Source: Pseudofrankia coriaricola (GTDB lineage Bacteria; Actinomycetota; Actinomycetes; Frankiales; Frankiaceae). Taken from it: a DNA stretch of 64,000 nt. The stretch spans positions 19,838-83,837 of the forward strand of contig NZ_MBLO01000236.1 in NCBI RefSeq assembly GCF_001854805.1, read 5' to 3'. Below are positions 35,239 to 43,589 of the stretch, piece by piece; within the stretch, counting starts at the first letter, position 1; every line of letters begins with the position of its first letter. The notes beneath the pieces are model-generated. The model made no database searches. It was not told the DNA's origin and saw only the letters and a program-made list of their open reading frames with translations. The position numbers were made by a program, and so were the translations under genes.

Positions 35239-36540
35239 TCACGGGCCAGGTACGGACAGATGGACTCCTGGGCTGTCCGCGATCGCCGGCGCGCTGGTGT
35301 CGGCGATCCGGCACGCGACCCGCCACCACAGGGCCAGCTGGACAAGCGCGAGCAGGACGGCGAACGGGAACAACGTCCAGGCTCCCGCGACCTGCAGCAG
35401 CGTGCCGGCAAGCCACGGCAGCAGGGCACCGCCGACGAGCCCGCCCGCGGTGAGCACCCCGATCGCCGTCGGGACGAGGCGCTCGGACGTCAGGCGCGGC
35501 GAGACCGCCATGGTCGTCGGGAAGATCGGGCCGAGGAAGAACCCGAGCAGCACGAACGCGGCGCTCGCCAGGCCCGCCGTGCTCGGCGCCGCCCATGCGA
35601 GCACGCCCGCGACCGCCGTCCCGGCCATGCACGCGTACATCAGGCCGGTCTGGGTCAGCCGCAGCCGGGCGGTGACCGGGGTGATGAGGAACCGGCCGGC
35701 GGTGAGGCCGAGCCAGTACCCGCTGGTCGTGTAGCCGGCCAGCAGGCCGGAGACGGACCGTTCCTCGACCAGGTAGGTGTAGCCCCAGTTGCCGACGGCG
35801 ATCTCCAGCCCGACATAAACGCCCAGCATGGCCGCGCAGAGCAGCACCACCGGCTGGCGCAGCACCGCGGGAAGGGCGGAGGCCGGCCGGCCGTCGCCCG
35901 CCGCCGGCCCGCCCGCCGCCGGTGGCGCCGCCAGCAGTGGGTCGGCGGTGCGCGCCGGGAAGGTGACGGCACAGGCCGCGACCGTCGGCGCGAGGATGAC
36001 CCCGAGGACCAGCATCGCCGTCGTCCAGCCGGTGAACGTCAGCAGCCAGGCCGCCAGGAGCGGCCCGAGCAGCGCGCCGACACCGAAGAAGGCGTGCAGC
36101 CGGTTGAGCAGCGCGGTCGCCCCAGGCCGGGTGGCGAGGTAGATGTTCAGGACGCAGTCGAGCGCACCCATCCCGAAGCCACTCAGCAGTGAGAGCAGGA
36201 CGAACGCGGCGAAGGGCGGCCGCGCCGCGGTGCCGAGCCACGCGCCGAAAAGCAGTGTGCCGGCGATGAGTAGCGCGTGGCGGGTGCCGAGCCGGCCGAC
36301 GAGCGCCCCTGACAGGACGCTGGCGACGACATAGCCCGCGGCACTGGTGAAGAACGTGATGCCGATCGTCGCCTCGTCGACGCCGTAGTCCGTGATCTGA
36401 GCCGGCAGCAGCACACCACCTGCGCCGGAGGCGACGCCGATCACCACGAACAGCGCGAACGCGACGGCGACCGACCACCGCCCCACCGCTGCCACCGGCG
36501 GCGGCTCGTCATCGGCGGCGGCACTCGCGGCGGCCGGCAC
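35239..36540 (-). CDS. MFS transporter, 12 segments (YbjJ/FucP-like)
   Basis: A 433-residue permease with 12 membrane helices. Features are the first helix with VVIGVASGAGGVLLP, a loop-2 motif L-V-G-R-L-G-T-R-H, an intracellular loop, and helix 7 with GVYVGLEIAVGNWGYTYLV. The glycine- and Asn-containing pattern in helix 4 to 5 (GMGALDCVLNIYLA and LNRLHAFFGVGALLGP) recalls the sugar-transporter-like YbjJ/FucP group. The GTG start has AGGGGG upstream. Substrate unknown. The stop abuts that of the AraC gene. Confidence 0.88.
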   Translation of the reverse strand: MPAAASAAADDEPPPVAAVGRWSVAVAFALFVVIGVASGAGGVLLPAQITDYGVDEATIGITFFTSAAGYVVASVLSGALVGRLGTRHALLIAGTLLFGAWLGTAARPPFAAFVLLSLLSGFGMGALDCVLNIYLATRPGATALLNRLHAFFGVGALLGPLLAAWLLTFTGWTTAMLVLGVILAPTVAACAVTFPARTADPLLAAPPAAGGPAAGDGRPASALPAVLRQPVVLLCAAMLGVYVGLEIAVGNWGYTYLVEERSVSGLLAGYTTSGYWLGLTAGRFLITPVTARLRLTQTGLMYACMAGTAVAGVLAWAAPSTAGLASAAFVLLGFFLGPIFPTTMAVSPRLTSERLVPTAIGVLTAGGLVGGALLPWLAGTLLQVAGAWTLFPFAVLLALVQLALWWRVACRIADTSAPAIADSPGVHLSVPGP

Positions 36541-37036
36541 GGTCCCCCTCTCTGCCCCAGCCGCGGAAATGACGTCCCCCTCGCGCGTCCGGCGGCCGGA
36601 TCCGGCTGGCGTCGCCGGCCGCGGGAACCCGCCTGTAACGAGTTCACCATCGCGGCCGGACCACGTCGCCGGATTCGGCCATGGGCATCGTCAGGACCAA
36701 CGTTGCCCAGCCGGACGTCCCCGTCCAGCCAACTACCGGGGGGTTGCCGTCGCCGGCCAGGGGTCGAGGGCCCGCGGGCGCCGCGGGCCCCGCGGGCGCC
36801 TGGAGACGCGGATCGGCATCGTGGCGCCATCAGCGCGAGGCCGCGGAACGAGTAGCACAACCGGGGTGAGCGGAACAAGCATGAAAAACGGAAGTTAGCC
36901 GACGCGGGACGGCTTCCGCCCTACCGCTACGCCGAACGCCTGGCCGGCCGCCTCACAACGCCCACCCCCTGACCGTGCTTTCGGAACGCTGCCGGCGGGC
37001 GTGCCACGGCAAATACACACTGGATTCGGGGCGAGA
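36541..37036. other. Intergenic region upstream of the GH3 gene
   Basis: Nearly 500 bases without a recognisable gene. The stretch at about 36766 to 36800 is extremely GC-rich and self-complementary (CCCGCGG-GCG-CCGCGGG). A less GC-rich patch lies before the GH3 start (about 37008 to 37060) and could hold its promoter. Confidence 0.35.
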
Positions 37037-38992
37037 ATGACCGTTACCTGGTTGAATTCCTTCGTGCCGTCAGCCGGGCCGGCAAGGCCATCGACCAGAC
37101 GGGCCAGACGCCGCCTGGTCACGCTCGCCGTCGCCGCGCTCGTCGCGCCCGCCGTTGCAGTGGGATGCTCGAAAGAGAAGGCGCACGCGGCTTTTCCCTA
37201 TCTCGATCCGGCGCTGCCGGTCGACCGGCGCGTTTCCGACCTGCTCGGCCGGATGACACTGGAGGAGAAGGTCGGCCAGATGACGCAGCCCGACCGCGGC
37301 GCCGTCGCCAAGGACCCATCTATGATCACGTCGCTCGGGCTTGGCTCGGTGCTGTCCGGTCCGGCCCTGGTGCCCACCCACGACACCCCGTCCGACTGGG
37401 CCAACCTGGTCGACGGCCTCCAGTCACGCGCACTCACCACCAGGCTGCGGATCCCGCTGCTGTACGGCACCGACTCGGTGCACGGGGACAACAACCTCAT
37501 CGGCGCCACGATCTTCCCGCACAACATCGCGATGGGCGCGACCCGAGACCCGGGCCTCGTCCGCGAGGCGGCGCGGGTCACCGCCACCGAGACGAGGGCG
37601 ACCGGCCCTCAGTGGGTCTTCGCGCCCTGCCTGTGCGTCTCCCGTGACCTGCGCTGGGGCCGCACCTACGAGAGCTTCGGTGAGGACCCGAACCTCGTGA
37701 TCCAGATGGAGACGATCCTGGAAGGGCTCCAGGGCAAGGGCGCCCAGGATCTCGCCGGCCCGACGCACGTTCTCGCCACCGCCAAACACTTCGCGGGTGA
37801 CGGCGACACCACCTACGGGACGTCCACCAGTTTCGCCTACACGGTCGACCAGGGCGTCATGGTCACCGACCGCTCCCACTTCGACGAGGTCGACCTCGCA
37901 CCCTACGTGACGGCCGTCGGGAAGTATCACGTCGGCAGCATCATGCCGTCGTACTCCAGCGTCGACTGGACAGAGGACGGCGTCGGCAACCCGGTGCGGA
38001 TGAGCGCGAACAAGGAGCTGCTCACCGACGTGCTCAAGAAGAAGCTCGGGTTCGACGGGTTCCTCATCAGCGACCTGAAGGCGATCCAGCAGCTCCCCGG
38101 CGACTACGCCGCGCAGGTCCGCGCCGGCGTCAGCGCCGGGATCGACATGTTCATGGAACCCGACAGCGCGCCGCGGTTCGCGCGGACGCTGCTGGACGAG
38201 GTGCGGGCGGGGCGGGTCCCGGTGCCGCGCATCGACGACGCGGTCGGCCGGATCCTGAAGGCCAAGTTCGAGCTGGGCCTTTTCGAGCATCCCTTCACCA
38301 ACCGTGGGAACATCGGCACGGTCGGCTCGCCCGAGCACCGCGCCCTTGCCCGCCGCGCCGTCGCCGAGTCACAGGTTCTCCTGAAGAACGACGGCGACAC
38401 GCTGCCGCTGCGGTCCTCCCAGCGCCTCTATGTGGCCGGGGTGAACGCGAGCGACCTCGGCAACCAGGCGGGCGGCTGGACCACTACCTGGCAGGGAGCC
38501 TCCGGGGACATCATCCCCGGGACCACGATCCTGCAGGGTATTCAGCGCCACGCCGCCGACGTGACCTACAGCGCCGACGCGTCCGCGCCGACCGCGGGCC
38601 ACGACGTCGGTGTCGTCGTCATCGGCGAGACCCCGTACGCGGAGGGCCTGGGCGACGTCGGCAACGGCCACACGCTGAACCTGTCCGACACTGACCGCGC
38701 GAACATCGACAAGGTGTGCGGCGCCATCAGCGCCTGCGTCGTCCTGGACGTCGCCGGCCGGCCGCAGATCGTCACCGACAAGCTCGCGAAGATGGACGCG
38801 TTCGTCATGTCCTGGCTGCCCGGCAGCGAGGGCGCCGGCGTCGCCGACACCTTGTTCGGCGACCGCTCCTACACCGGCCGCCTCCCGGTCACCTGGCCCC
38901 GCGCCGAATCCCAGGAGCCCATCAACATCGGCGACAAGAACTACGACCCGCTTTTCCCCTACGACTACGGCCTGACGACCTCCCGCCGCTGA
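37037..38992 (+). CDS. Secreted glycoside hydrolase family 3 enzyme (exo-beta-glucanase/glucosidase)
   Basis: A 651-residue exported GH3 enzyme, probably cleaving beta-glucans. The N-terminus has a basic run (T-R-R-A-R-R-R-L) and a hydrophobic stretch to A-V-G-C-S, so it may be a Tat substrate or a lipoprotein, though the lipobox is weak at position -3. The barrel domain carries LLYGTDSVHGDNN, R-D-L-R-W-G-R-T-Y-E-S-F-G-E-D, KHFAGDG and the nucleophile region FDGFLISDLKAI (Asp). The C-terminal alpha/beta sandwich starts at VLLKNDGDTLPL and continues with QAGGWTTTWQG. The start ATG at 37037 is preferred to a GTG at 37001. Confidence 0.92.
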   Translation: MTVTWLNSFVPSAGPARPSTRRARRRLVTLAVAALVAPAVAVGCSKEKAHAAFPYLDPALPVDRRVSDLLGRMTLEEKVGQMTQPDRGAVAKDPSMITSLGLGSVLSGPALVPTHDTPSDWANLVDGLQSRALTTRLRIPLLYGTDSVHGDNNLIGATIFPHNIAMGATRDPGLVREAARVTATETRATGPQWVFAPCLCVSRDLRWGRTYESFGEDPNLVIQMETILEGLQGKGAQDLAGPTHVLATAKHFAGDGDTTYGTSTSFAYTVDQGVMVTDRSHFDEVDLAPYVTAVGKYHVGSIMPSYSSVDWTEDGVGNPVRMSANKELLTDVLKKKLGFDGFLISDLKAIQQLPGDYAAQVRAGVSAGIDMFMEPDSAPRFARTLLDEVRAGRVPVPRIDDAVGRILKAKFELGLFEHPFTNRGNIGTVGSPEHRALARRAVAESQVLLKNDGDTLPLRSSQRLYVAGVNASDLGNQAGGWTTTWQGASGDIIPGTTILQGIQRHAADVTYSADASAPTAGHDVGVVVIGETPYAEGLGDVGNGHTLNLSDTDRANIDKVCGAISACVVLDVAGRPQIVTDKLAKMDAFVMSWLPGSEGAGVADTLFGDRSYTGRLPVTWPRAESQEPINIGDKNYDPLFPYDYGLTTSRR

Positions 38993-39326
38993 CCCGGCCG
39001 CCCACCCGGGTGGCGCTGGGCCGCCGCCCCACGCGACGCCGACACCCCAGCCAGCTCCCAACCCTTCACGCATACGCAAAGTAGTCAGCCACACACGGCT
39101 GATCCGGCCGCTGGCGGGCCAACGGAACTGGGTTGGAGCGTTTTCGCGGGGCAGCATCAGACCCGAGACCCAGCCTGGGATTGCGGTTCCACCGCCAGCC
39201 CCGAACCGTGTCATCTGGGCCTGTCCATAGACGGGCCAGTCCAACACACATGCCCGCCACCGGATCGAACTGTGTTGGATCAGCCTGTCCATGAACGTGC
39301 CCAAGTGACACGCTCCAGCTCCGGAC
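38993..39326. other. Intergenic region between convergent genes with inverted and direct repeats
   Basis: No gene is seen in the 334 bases. TCCAACACA (39240 to 39248) and TGTGTTGGA (39271 to 39279) are perfect inverted 9-mers with a 22-base spacer. CCTGTCCATAGACGGGCC and CCTGTCCATGAACGTGCC are similar direct repeats flanking them. The arrangement resembles an end of a lost small element or a terminator structure for both genes. Confidence 0.5.
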
Positions 39327-40082
39327 TCAGTTCGTCGTCGCACCGCCGTTGAGGTTGATGGTCTGGCCGGTCAGCCAGGATGCCTCCGGGGAGGCGAGGA
39401 AGACGACGGCGGCGCCCACGTCCTCGGGGGTGCCGAGCCGCTTCGCCGGGACCGACGCGGCCATGTGGGCGGTGACCGAAGCGTCGCCCCGGGCTGAGTT
39501 GTTCATCAGGCCGAGCGCGAGGCTGTTCGCCGTCACGCCGTGGGCCGCGACCTCCTGGGAAAGGTGGCGGATGAAACCCTCGATGCCGCTCTTGCCGGCG
39601 CCGTAGACCGCGACGCCGATGTTCAGCCCGGTGCGGCCGGCGCCCGAGGAGATCTGCACGATCCGTCCCCAGCCGGCCGCGCACATGTCCTCGAGCACGG
39701 CATGAATGCAGTGCAGCGAACCGTAGATGTTCAGGTCGATCGGTCCGCGCCACCGGGCCGGGTCGAGCTGGCGGAACTGGACGGCGCCCATGTCCGGGTG
39801 AATGCCGGCGTTGTTCACCAGGATGTCGATGGGCCGGCCCGTCTCGGCCCGGACCCACGCCACCGACGCCCGCACCGCGTCGGCATCCAGGACGTCGAAC
39901 GCGACGGCGATCGCCGTCCCACCGGCCGCCTCGATCTCCTTGCGCGTGGCTTCGGCCCGCTCGGGAGAGAGATCGTTCACGGCTACCACCGCCCCCTGGG
40001 CCGCTAACGCGCGCGCCACGCCCGCGCCCATGTTCTGGCCTGCCCCGGTCACCAGCGCCACGTGCCCCGCCAGTTCGAACAT
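39327..40082 (-). CDS. Short-chain dehydrogenase/reductase (FabG-like)
   Basis: A 251-residue classical SDR. TGAGQNMGAGVARAL is the cofactor loop (one residue longer than TGxxxGxG), VNNAGIHPDMG, Ser in VQISSGAGRTG, and Y-G-A-G-K-S-G carries the Tyr and Lys. The C-terminal VVFLASPEASWLTGQTINLNGG is the usual FabG-like end. The second strand ends with an Asp (V-N-D-L-S), favouring NAD(H). The ATG has GAGGAGG 6 bases upstream. A second, frameshifted SDR is divergent, with a palindrome between them. Confidence 0.92.
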   Translation of the reverse strand: MFELAGHVALVTGAGQNMGAGVARALAAQGAVVAVNDLSPERAEATRKEIEAAGGTAIAVAFDVLDADAVRASVAWVRAETGRPIDILVNNAGIHPDMGAVQFRQLDPARWRGPIDLNIYGSLHCIHAVLEDMCAAGWGRIVQISSGAGRTGLNIGVAVYGAGKSGIEGFIRHLSQEVAAHGVTANSLALGLMNNSARGDASVTAHMAASVPAKRLGTPEDVGAAVVFLASPEASWLTGQTINLNGGATTN

Positions 40083-40326
40083 TCCGTACCTCCTCTGGCA
40101 TGCGGGCCGGGATCCCCCAGCCCGCCGGTTGTCACACCGTCCGCCAGCGATCAGGGCGTCGCCCGCGCTGCGCGGGCGAGCGGCCCCGCGACGCATCCTG
40201 CCGAGCCGCGCCGCACCCCGCTGATCCGAACCGACCGGACCCGACCTGGCATGCGGCACGCGACGCACGACGCGGCGCACGACGCGGCGCGCGATGCGGC
40301 CAGCCGTGATCGACCGGCCTTCACTA

Positions 40327-40339
40327 GAACATTGTTCTC
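40327..40339. promoter_or_regulatory. Perfect 13-bp palindrome AGAACATTGTTCT between divergent SDR genes
   Basis: The arms AGAAC and GTTCT flank ATT, in an otherwise GC-rich intergenic region. The half-site resembles the TAGAAC half of actinobacterial TetR operators of lipid/steroid catabolism (KstR-like), but the spacer is 3 rather than 2 bases. It is a good candidate operator for both SDR genes. Confidence 0.55.
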
Positions 40340-40405
40340 ACTGCCGGCTTCCGGGAAGAGTACGGTGCCCCGGCGAGCGGGAGCGAGGAACGGCGGGCCG
40401 CGCAG

Positions 40406-41240
40406 GTGCCGCCGATAGAGAACTGGAACCGGCTTCTTGAGGGGCGGGTCGCCGTGGTCACCGGGGGTGGCGACGGGATCGGCGGCGCCATCGCGCGGCT
40501 GTTCGCCGAGCATGGCGCTCTCGTCGAGGCCGCCGAGATCGACCCGGAGCGGGCCGAACGGCTGCGTGCCGAGGTGACGGACACCGGCGGGACGGTGCGC
40601 GCGCACGTACTCGACGTCCGGGTGGAGCAGGACGTGGCGCGGCTCGCGGATGCGGTGCTAGCCGAGCACGGCCGGGTCGACGTGCTGGTCAACAACGTCG
40701 GTGACTACCGGCCGCTCACGCGGTTCCCCCCAGTCGTCGGCCGAGTCGTGGCGACAGATGTACGAGATCAACCTGCTGCACGTCTTCGCCGTCACGCGCG
40801 CGTTCATCCCGTCGATGATGGAGCGGCGCCGCGGGAGCATTGTCAACATGCACTCGGTGGAGGGGATGCGCGGATACCCGGGTGACCCGGTGTACGGCGC
40901 CATGAAGGCCGGCGCCGCTCATTTCACGACCAGCCTCGCGGTGACCATGGGCCGCCACGGCATTCGGGTCAACGGGATCGGTCCCGACCTGACCCAGACG
41001 CCGCAGGTCGACTACCTCACGGGCTACGAGGACCACGACGACCTGTGGGGCTCGTGGGCGCCCGTCGGCCGGCTCGGCTGGCCAGAGGACCAGGCCCGCG
41101 TCGCGCTCTTCCTCGCCAGCGACCTCTCGTCGTTCGTCACCGGCCACAACATCCCCGTCGACGGCGGCACGAAGGCCGGCGGCGGCTGGTTCTACTCACC
41201 CAGGGAAGGCCGTTTCGTCAACCGCCCCAGGCACCTCTGA
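40406..41240 (+). pseudogene. Short-chain dehydrogenase interrupted by a +1 frameshift at a C tract
   Basis: The first part, from a GTG at 40406, encodes a normal SDR front: VVTGGGDGIGGAIARLF and V-N-N-V-G-D-Y-R-P-L-T-R-F-P. At 40726 to 40731 there is a run of six C. Removing one C restores Q-S-S-A-E-S-W-R-Q-M-Y-E-I-N in the other frame, which continues through the Ser motif region, Y-G-A-M-K-A-G with Tyr and Lys, and the C-terminal FVTGHNIPVDGGTKAGGGWFY to a stop at 41240. Rejoined length is about 277 residues. The break is either a real mutation, a sequencing error in the homopolymer, or a rare slippage site. Confidence 0.88.
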
Positions 41241-41388
41241 CCAGGCCGCCAACGTCGTGGCCCGCCAGCGCCGCGAGCCGCGGGCGCCGCTGGCCGCGGC
41301 GGGCGCCGGCGGCACCAGCACGGATCCGGATCCAGTCCCGATTCGGATGATCACAGCGGCGGATGCGTCCGCCGCGACGTGGGCCCGC

Positions 41389-42270
41389 CTACTTCTCCGG
41401 GGTGCCGGCGGGGGTGAGGTCGCCGGCGCGGGCGGACTCGCGGGCGCGGGCGGCCTGCATGGTCTGGTCGATGAGGACGGCGATGGTCATGGGGCCGACG
41501 CCACCGGGAACCGGGGTGATGTAGGAGGCGCGCTCGGCAGCCGGTTCGTACTCGACATCGCCCTGGTTGTCGGCGTAGCCGGCGTCGACGACCACGGCGC
41601 CGGGCTTGATCCAGTCACCCTTGATCAGGGCCGGACGGCCGACGGCGGCGACGACGACGTCGGCGCGGGCGACGTGGCCGGCCAGGTCCGCGGTGCGGGA
41701 GTGGCAGTAGGTGACGGTGGCGTTGCGCGCGAGCAGGAGCATGCCGACCGGCTTGCCGAGGATGGGGCTGCGCCCGATTACGACGGCATGCTTACCGGCC
41801 AGCGGAATGTCGTAGGCGTCGATCAACGCCATGATCCCGCCCGGCGTGGCCGACCGGAAGCCGCCCTCGTCGAACGCCATCATCGCGAACGACGTCCTCG
41901 TGACGCCGTCGACGTCCTTCGACGGGGCGATCGCCTCGAAGGCGGCCCGCTCGTCGATCTGGTCGGGCACCGGGTGCTGCAGCAGGATGCCGTCGACCTC
42001 CGGGTCGGTGGACAGCTCCCGGATCGCCTCGATCAGGGTCTCCGTCGAGATCGACGCGTCCAGCTCGAGGCGGCGCGACTGCATGCCGACCTTGGCGCAG
42101 CGGTTCGCCTTCATCCGGACATAGGTGCGGGAGGCCGGATCGTCGCCGACGAGCACCGTCGCCAGCACCGGGACGCGGCCGTGGGCGGCGACGAACTCGG
42201 CCACCTCCCGCTCGACGCGATCAAGGATCGCCGCCGACTGGGCCCTGCCGTCAAGGATCTGCGCGGTCAT
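41389..42270 (-). CDS. folD: Bifunctional methylenetetrahydrofolate dehydrogenase/cyclohydrolase FolD
   Basis: A 293-residue one-carbon enzyme interconverting 5,10-methylene-, methenyl- and 10-formyl-tetrahydrofolate with NADP(H). The active-site Y-x-x-x-K is in T-Y-V-R-M-K-A-N, followed by GILLQHPVPDQID, K-D-V-D-G-V, the Rossmann motif VVIGRSPILGKPVGMLLL and ITPVPGGVGPMTIAVL. All key parts are intact. The C-terminal 20 residues are a variable Ala/Arg tail. The ATG has AGGAG 9 bases upstream. It is probably a monocistronic housekeeping gene; a 15-bp tandem repeat lies upstream. Confidence 0.96.
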   Translation of the reverse strand: MTAQILDGRAQSAAILDRVEREVAEFVAAHGRVPVLATVLVGDDPASRTYVRMKANRCAKVGMQSRRLELDASISTETLIEAIRELSTDPEVDGILLQHPVPDQIDERAAFEAIAPSKDVDGVTRTSFAMMAFDEGGFRSATPGGIMALIDAYDIPLAGKHAVVIGRSPILGKPVGMLLLARNATVTYCHSRTADLAGHVARADVVVAAVGRPALIKGDWIKPGAVVVDAGYADNQGDVEYEPAAERASYITPVPGGVGPMTIAVLIDQTMQAARARESARAGDLTPAGTPEK

Positions 42271-42349
42271 ACGGTCTCGGTCTCCTGGGAGTCGGTCCTG
42301 GCGCTGGACGCGCGCCGATGCGAAAGCCTCGCGCGCCCGACGCCCGATT

Positions 42350-42454
42350 CGGTGTCACGGCCCGCGGTGTCACGACCTTGGGTGTCACGGTCTTCGATGT
42401 CACGGCCTCCGATGTCACGGCCTCCGGTGTCGCGGCACGATGATGTCGCGGCAC
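42350..42454. repeat. 15-bp tandem repeat, about seven units, upstream of folD
   Basis: Units of consensus CGRTGTCACGGCCTC follow one another from 42350; two adjacent units (42395 and 42410) are identical and the last two have drifted to TGTCGCGGCAC. The array lies 80 to 185 bases upstream of folD. On the minus strand it would read as A-V-T-P/S-x units of a small frame, which I do not accept as a gene. Confidence 0.85.
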
Positions 42455-42672
42455 GACGGTCGAGCCGCCGTCGCGGAGGACGCGGTGGTCGCAGTGCCAG
42501 GCTACGGCGCGGGCGGGCGCCAGGCGCTCCGCGTCGGCGCCCCTGCTCCGCGGCGGTCGTCAGGACCAGCCTGGCAGCTACTCAGCCGGCCTCCGCCGTC
42601 ACCCACCTGCCCACCCGGTACCGCACGCGGTACCTGAGGACAGCGCGCCGGTACTCGTGGCGGAGGTCGCCG

Positions 42673-42711
42673 GCTGCTCACGCCGGTGACGAGCCAGGTG
42701 CGTTGTGTCAT
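42673..42711 (-). pseudogene. N-terminal stub of a short-chain dehydrogenase
   Basis: An ATG with GGAGGA upstream begins M-T-Q-R-T-W-L-V-T-G-V-S-S, the standard opening of an SDR just before the second Gly of the cofactor motif. After these 13 codons the frame reads Arg/Pro-rich noise to 42502. It lies 30 bases after the CMD gene in the same direction, so it was probably the last gene of the redox operon before deletion. Confidence 0.5.
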
Positions 42712-42740
42712 CGCGTCCTCCGCGCTGATCCAGGGGTGTG

Positions 42741-43505
42741 TCACCGCCGCGGGCCGGCGGCAACCTCGTCCAGGGCACGCACCCCGTTGAGGATGCGGGG
42801 ATAGCCGATGTAGGGGATGAGCTGGGTGAGGACGTCGAGCAGGCGGGCCCGGTCGTTGCCGACGTGCAGGTTCGCCGCGACGTGGCCTTTGACCTGCGGG
42901 TCGCAGCCCCCGAGGGCGACGAGCATGGCGAAGGTGAGCAGCTCACGGGTGGGAATGTCGAGGCCGGTGCGGGTGTAGTGGTCACCGAAGCAGTTGGCTG
43001 ACAAGAACCGCTGGATGGGCTGCTCGTCCGCGGGTGCACCCGCGTACAGAGCGTCCACGGCACCGTTGCCGATGATCTGCTTCTGCACCGCCAGTCCACG
43101 CGCGGCGCGGCTTTCCGAGGTCGTGGTGGACTGGCCAGGCAGTGGTAGCCTGACGCCGCGTTCGGTCAGGACGTCGTTGGTGGCGTGCAGGAAGCCGAAC
43201 ACCTTCGCCATCCCGACGTAGGGCACGGCCTGGTAGACGATCTCCTTGACCTGGACGGGGCTCACGCCGGCGGTGAGCGCCGCGCCGAGCATGACCCGGT
43301 ACTCGGCCAGGGCCTGGCAGGCGATCATCGCCGCGAGCTGGACCATGAGCCGGGTGCGGACATCGAGACGGCTCTCGGCGAGGACCTCGTCGAAGGCGAA
43401 GTCGTCGAAGTACTCGATGAGCTCGGGGTCGGTCACCGCCAGCGTGGACACGTGACCGGGAAACAGCGCGTCATGGTTGCGGCGGGCCTGGTCGGTGGGT
43501 GCCAT
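42741..43505 (-). CDS. Carboxymuconolactone decarboxylase family protein, two-domain
   Basis: The 254-residue protein contains two CMD/AhpD-like repeats: residues about 40 to 115 (TRLMVQLAAMIACQALAEYRVM, VKEIVYQAVPYVGMAKV) and 160 to 240 (TRELLTFAMLVALGGCDPQVKGHV, LTQLIPYIGYPRIL). The redox CxxC of AhpD is absent, so a decarboxylase or an unknown role is more likely than peroxidase support. ATG at 43505 has AAGGAGG 7 bases upstream. It sits in a minus-strand operon with ADH, AKR and a broken cupin, a combination common in genes controlled by MmyB-like XRE regulators. Confidence 0.9.
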   Translation of the reverse strand: MAPTDQARRNHDALFPGHVSTLAVTDPELIEYFDDFAFDEVLAESRLDVRTRLMVQLAAMIACQALAEYRVMLGAALTAGVSPVQVKEIVYQAVPYVGMAKVFGFLHATNDVLTERGVRLPLPGQSTTTSESRAARGLAVQKQIIGNGAVDALYAGAPADEQPIQRFLSANCFGDHYTRTGLDIPTRELLTFAMLVALGGCDPQVKGHVAANLHVGNDRARLLDVLTQLIPYIGYPRILNGVRALDEVAAGPRR

Positions 43506-43589
43506 CGTCGGCCTCCTTCTCATCCGGGCTGAAGCGATGGGGCGACCTGCGCCGCCGGGTCTGGGACCGCCGGGTCAGGGGCCGCCGGG

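Noticed and set aside
36569..36898. Plus-strand frame of 109 codons upstream of the GH3 gene
   Set aside because: Arg/Gly-rich, with no start signal or family.
40726..40731. Programmed ribosomal frameshift in the SDR
   Set aside because: C6 alone is not a known efficient slippery site, no stimulatory structure was evident, and SDRs are not made this way.
42271..42349. Riboswitch upstream of folD
   Set aside because: No conserved core of a known folate or other riboswitch could be recognised.
42350..42454. CRISPR array or a small protein with A-V-T repeats
   Set aside because: No spacers, and the minus-strand frame has no ribosome site or homologue; treated as a tandem repeat.
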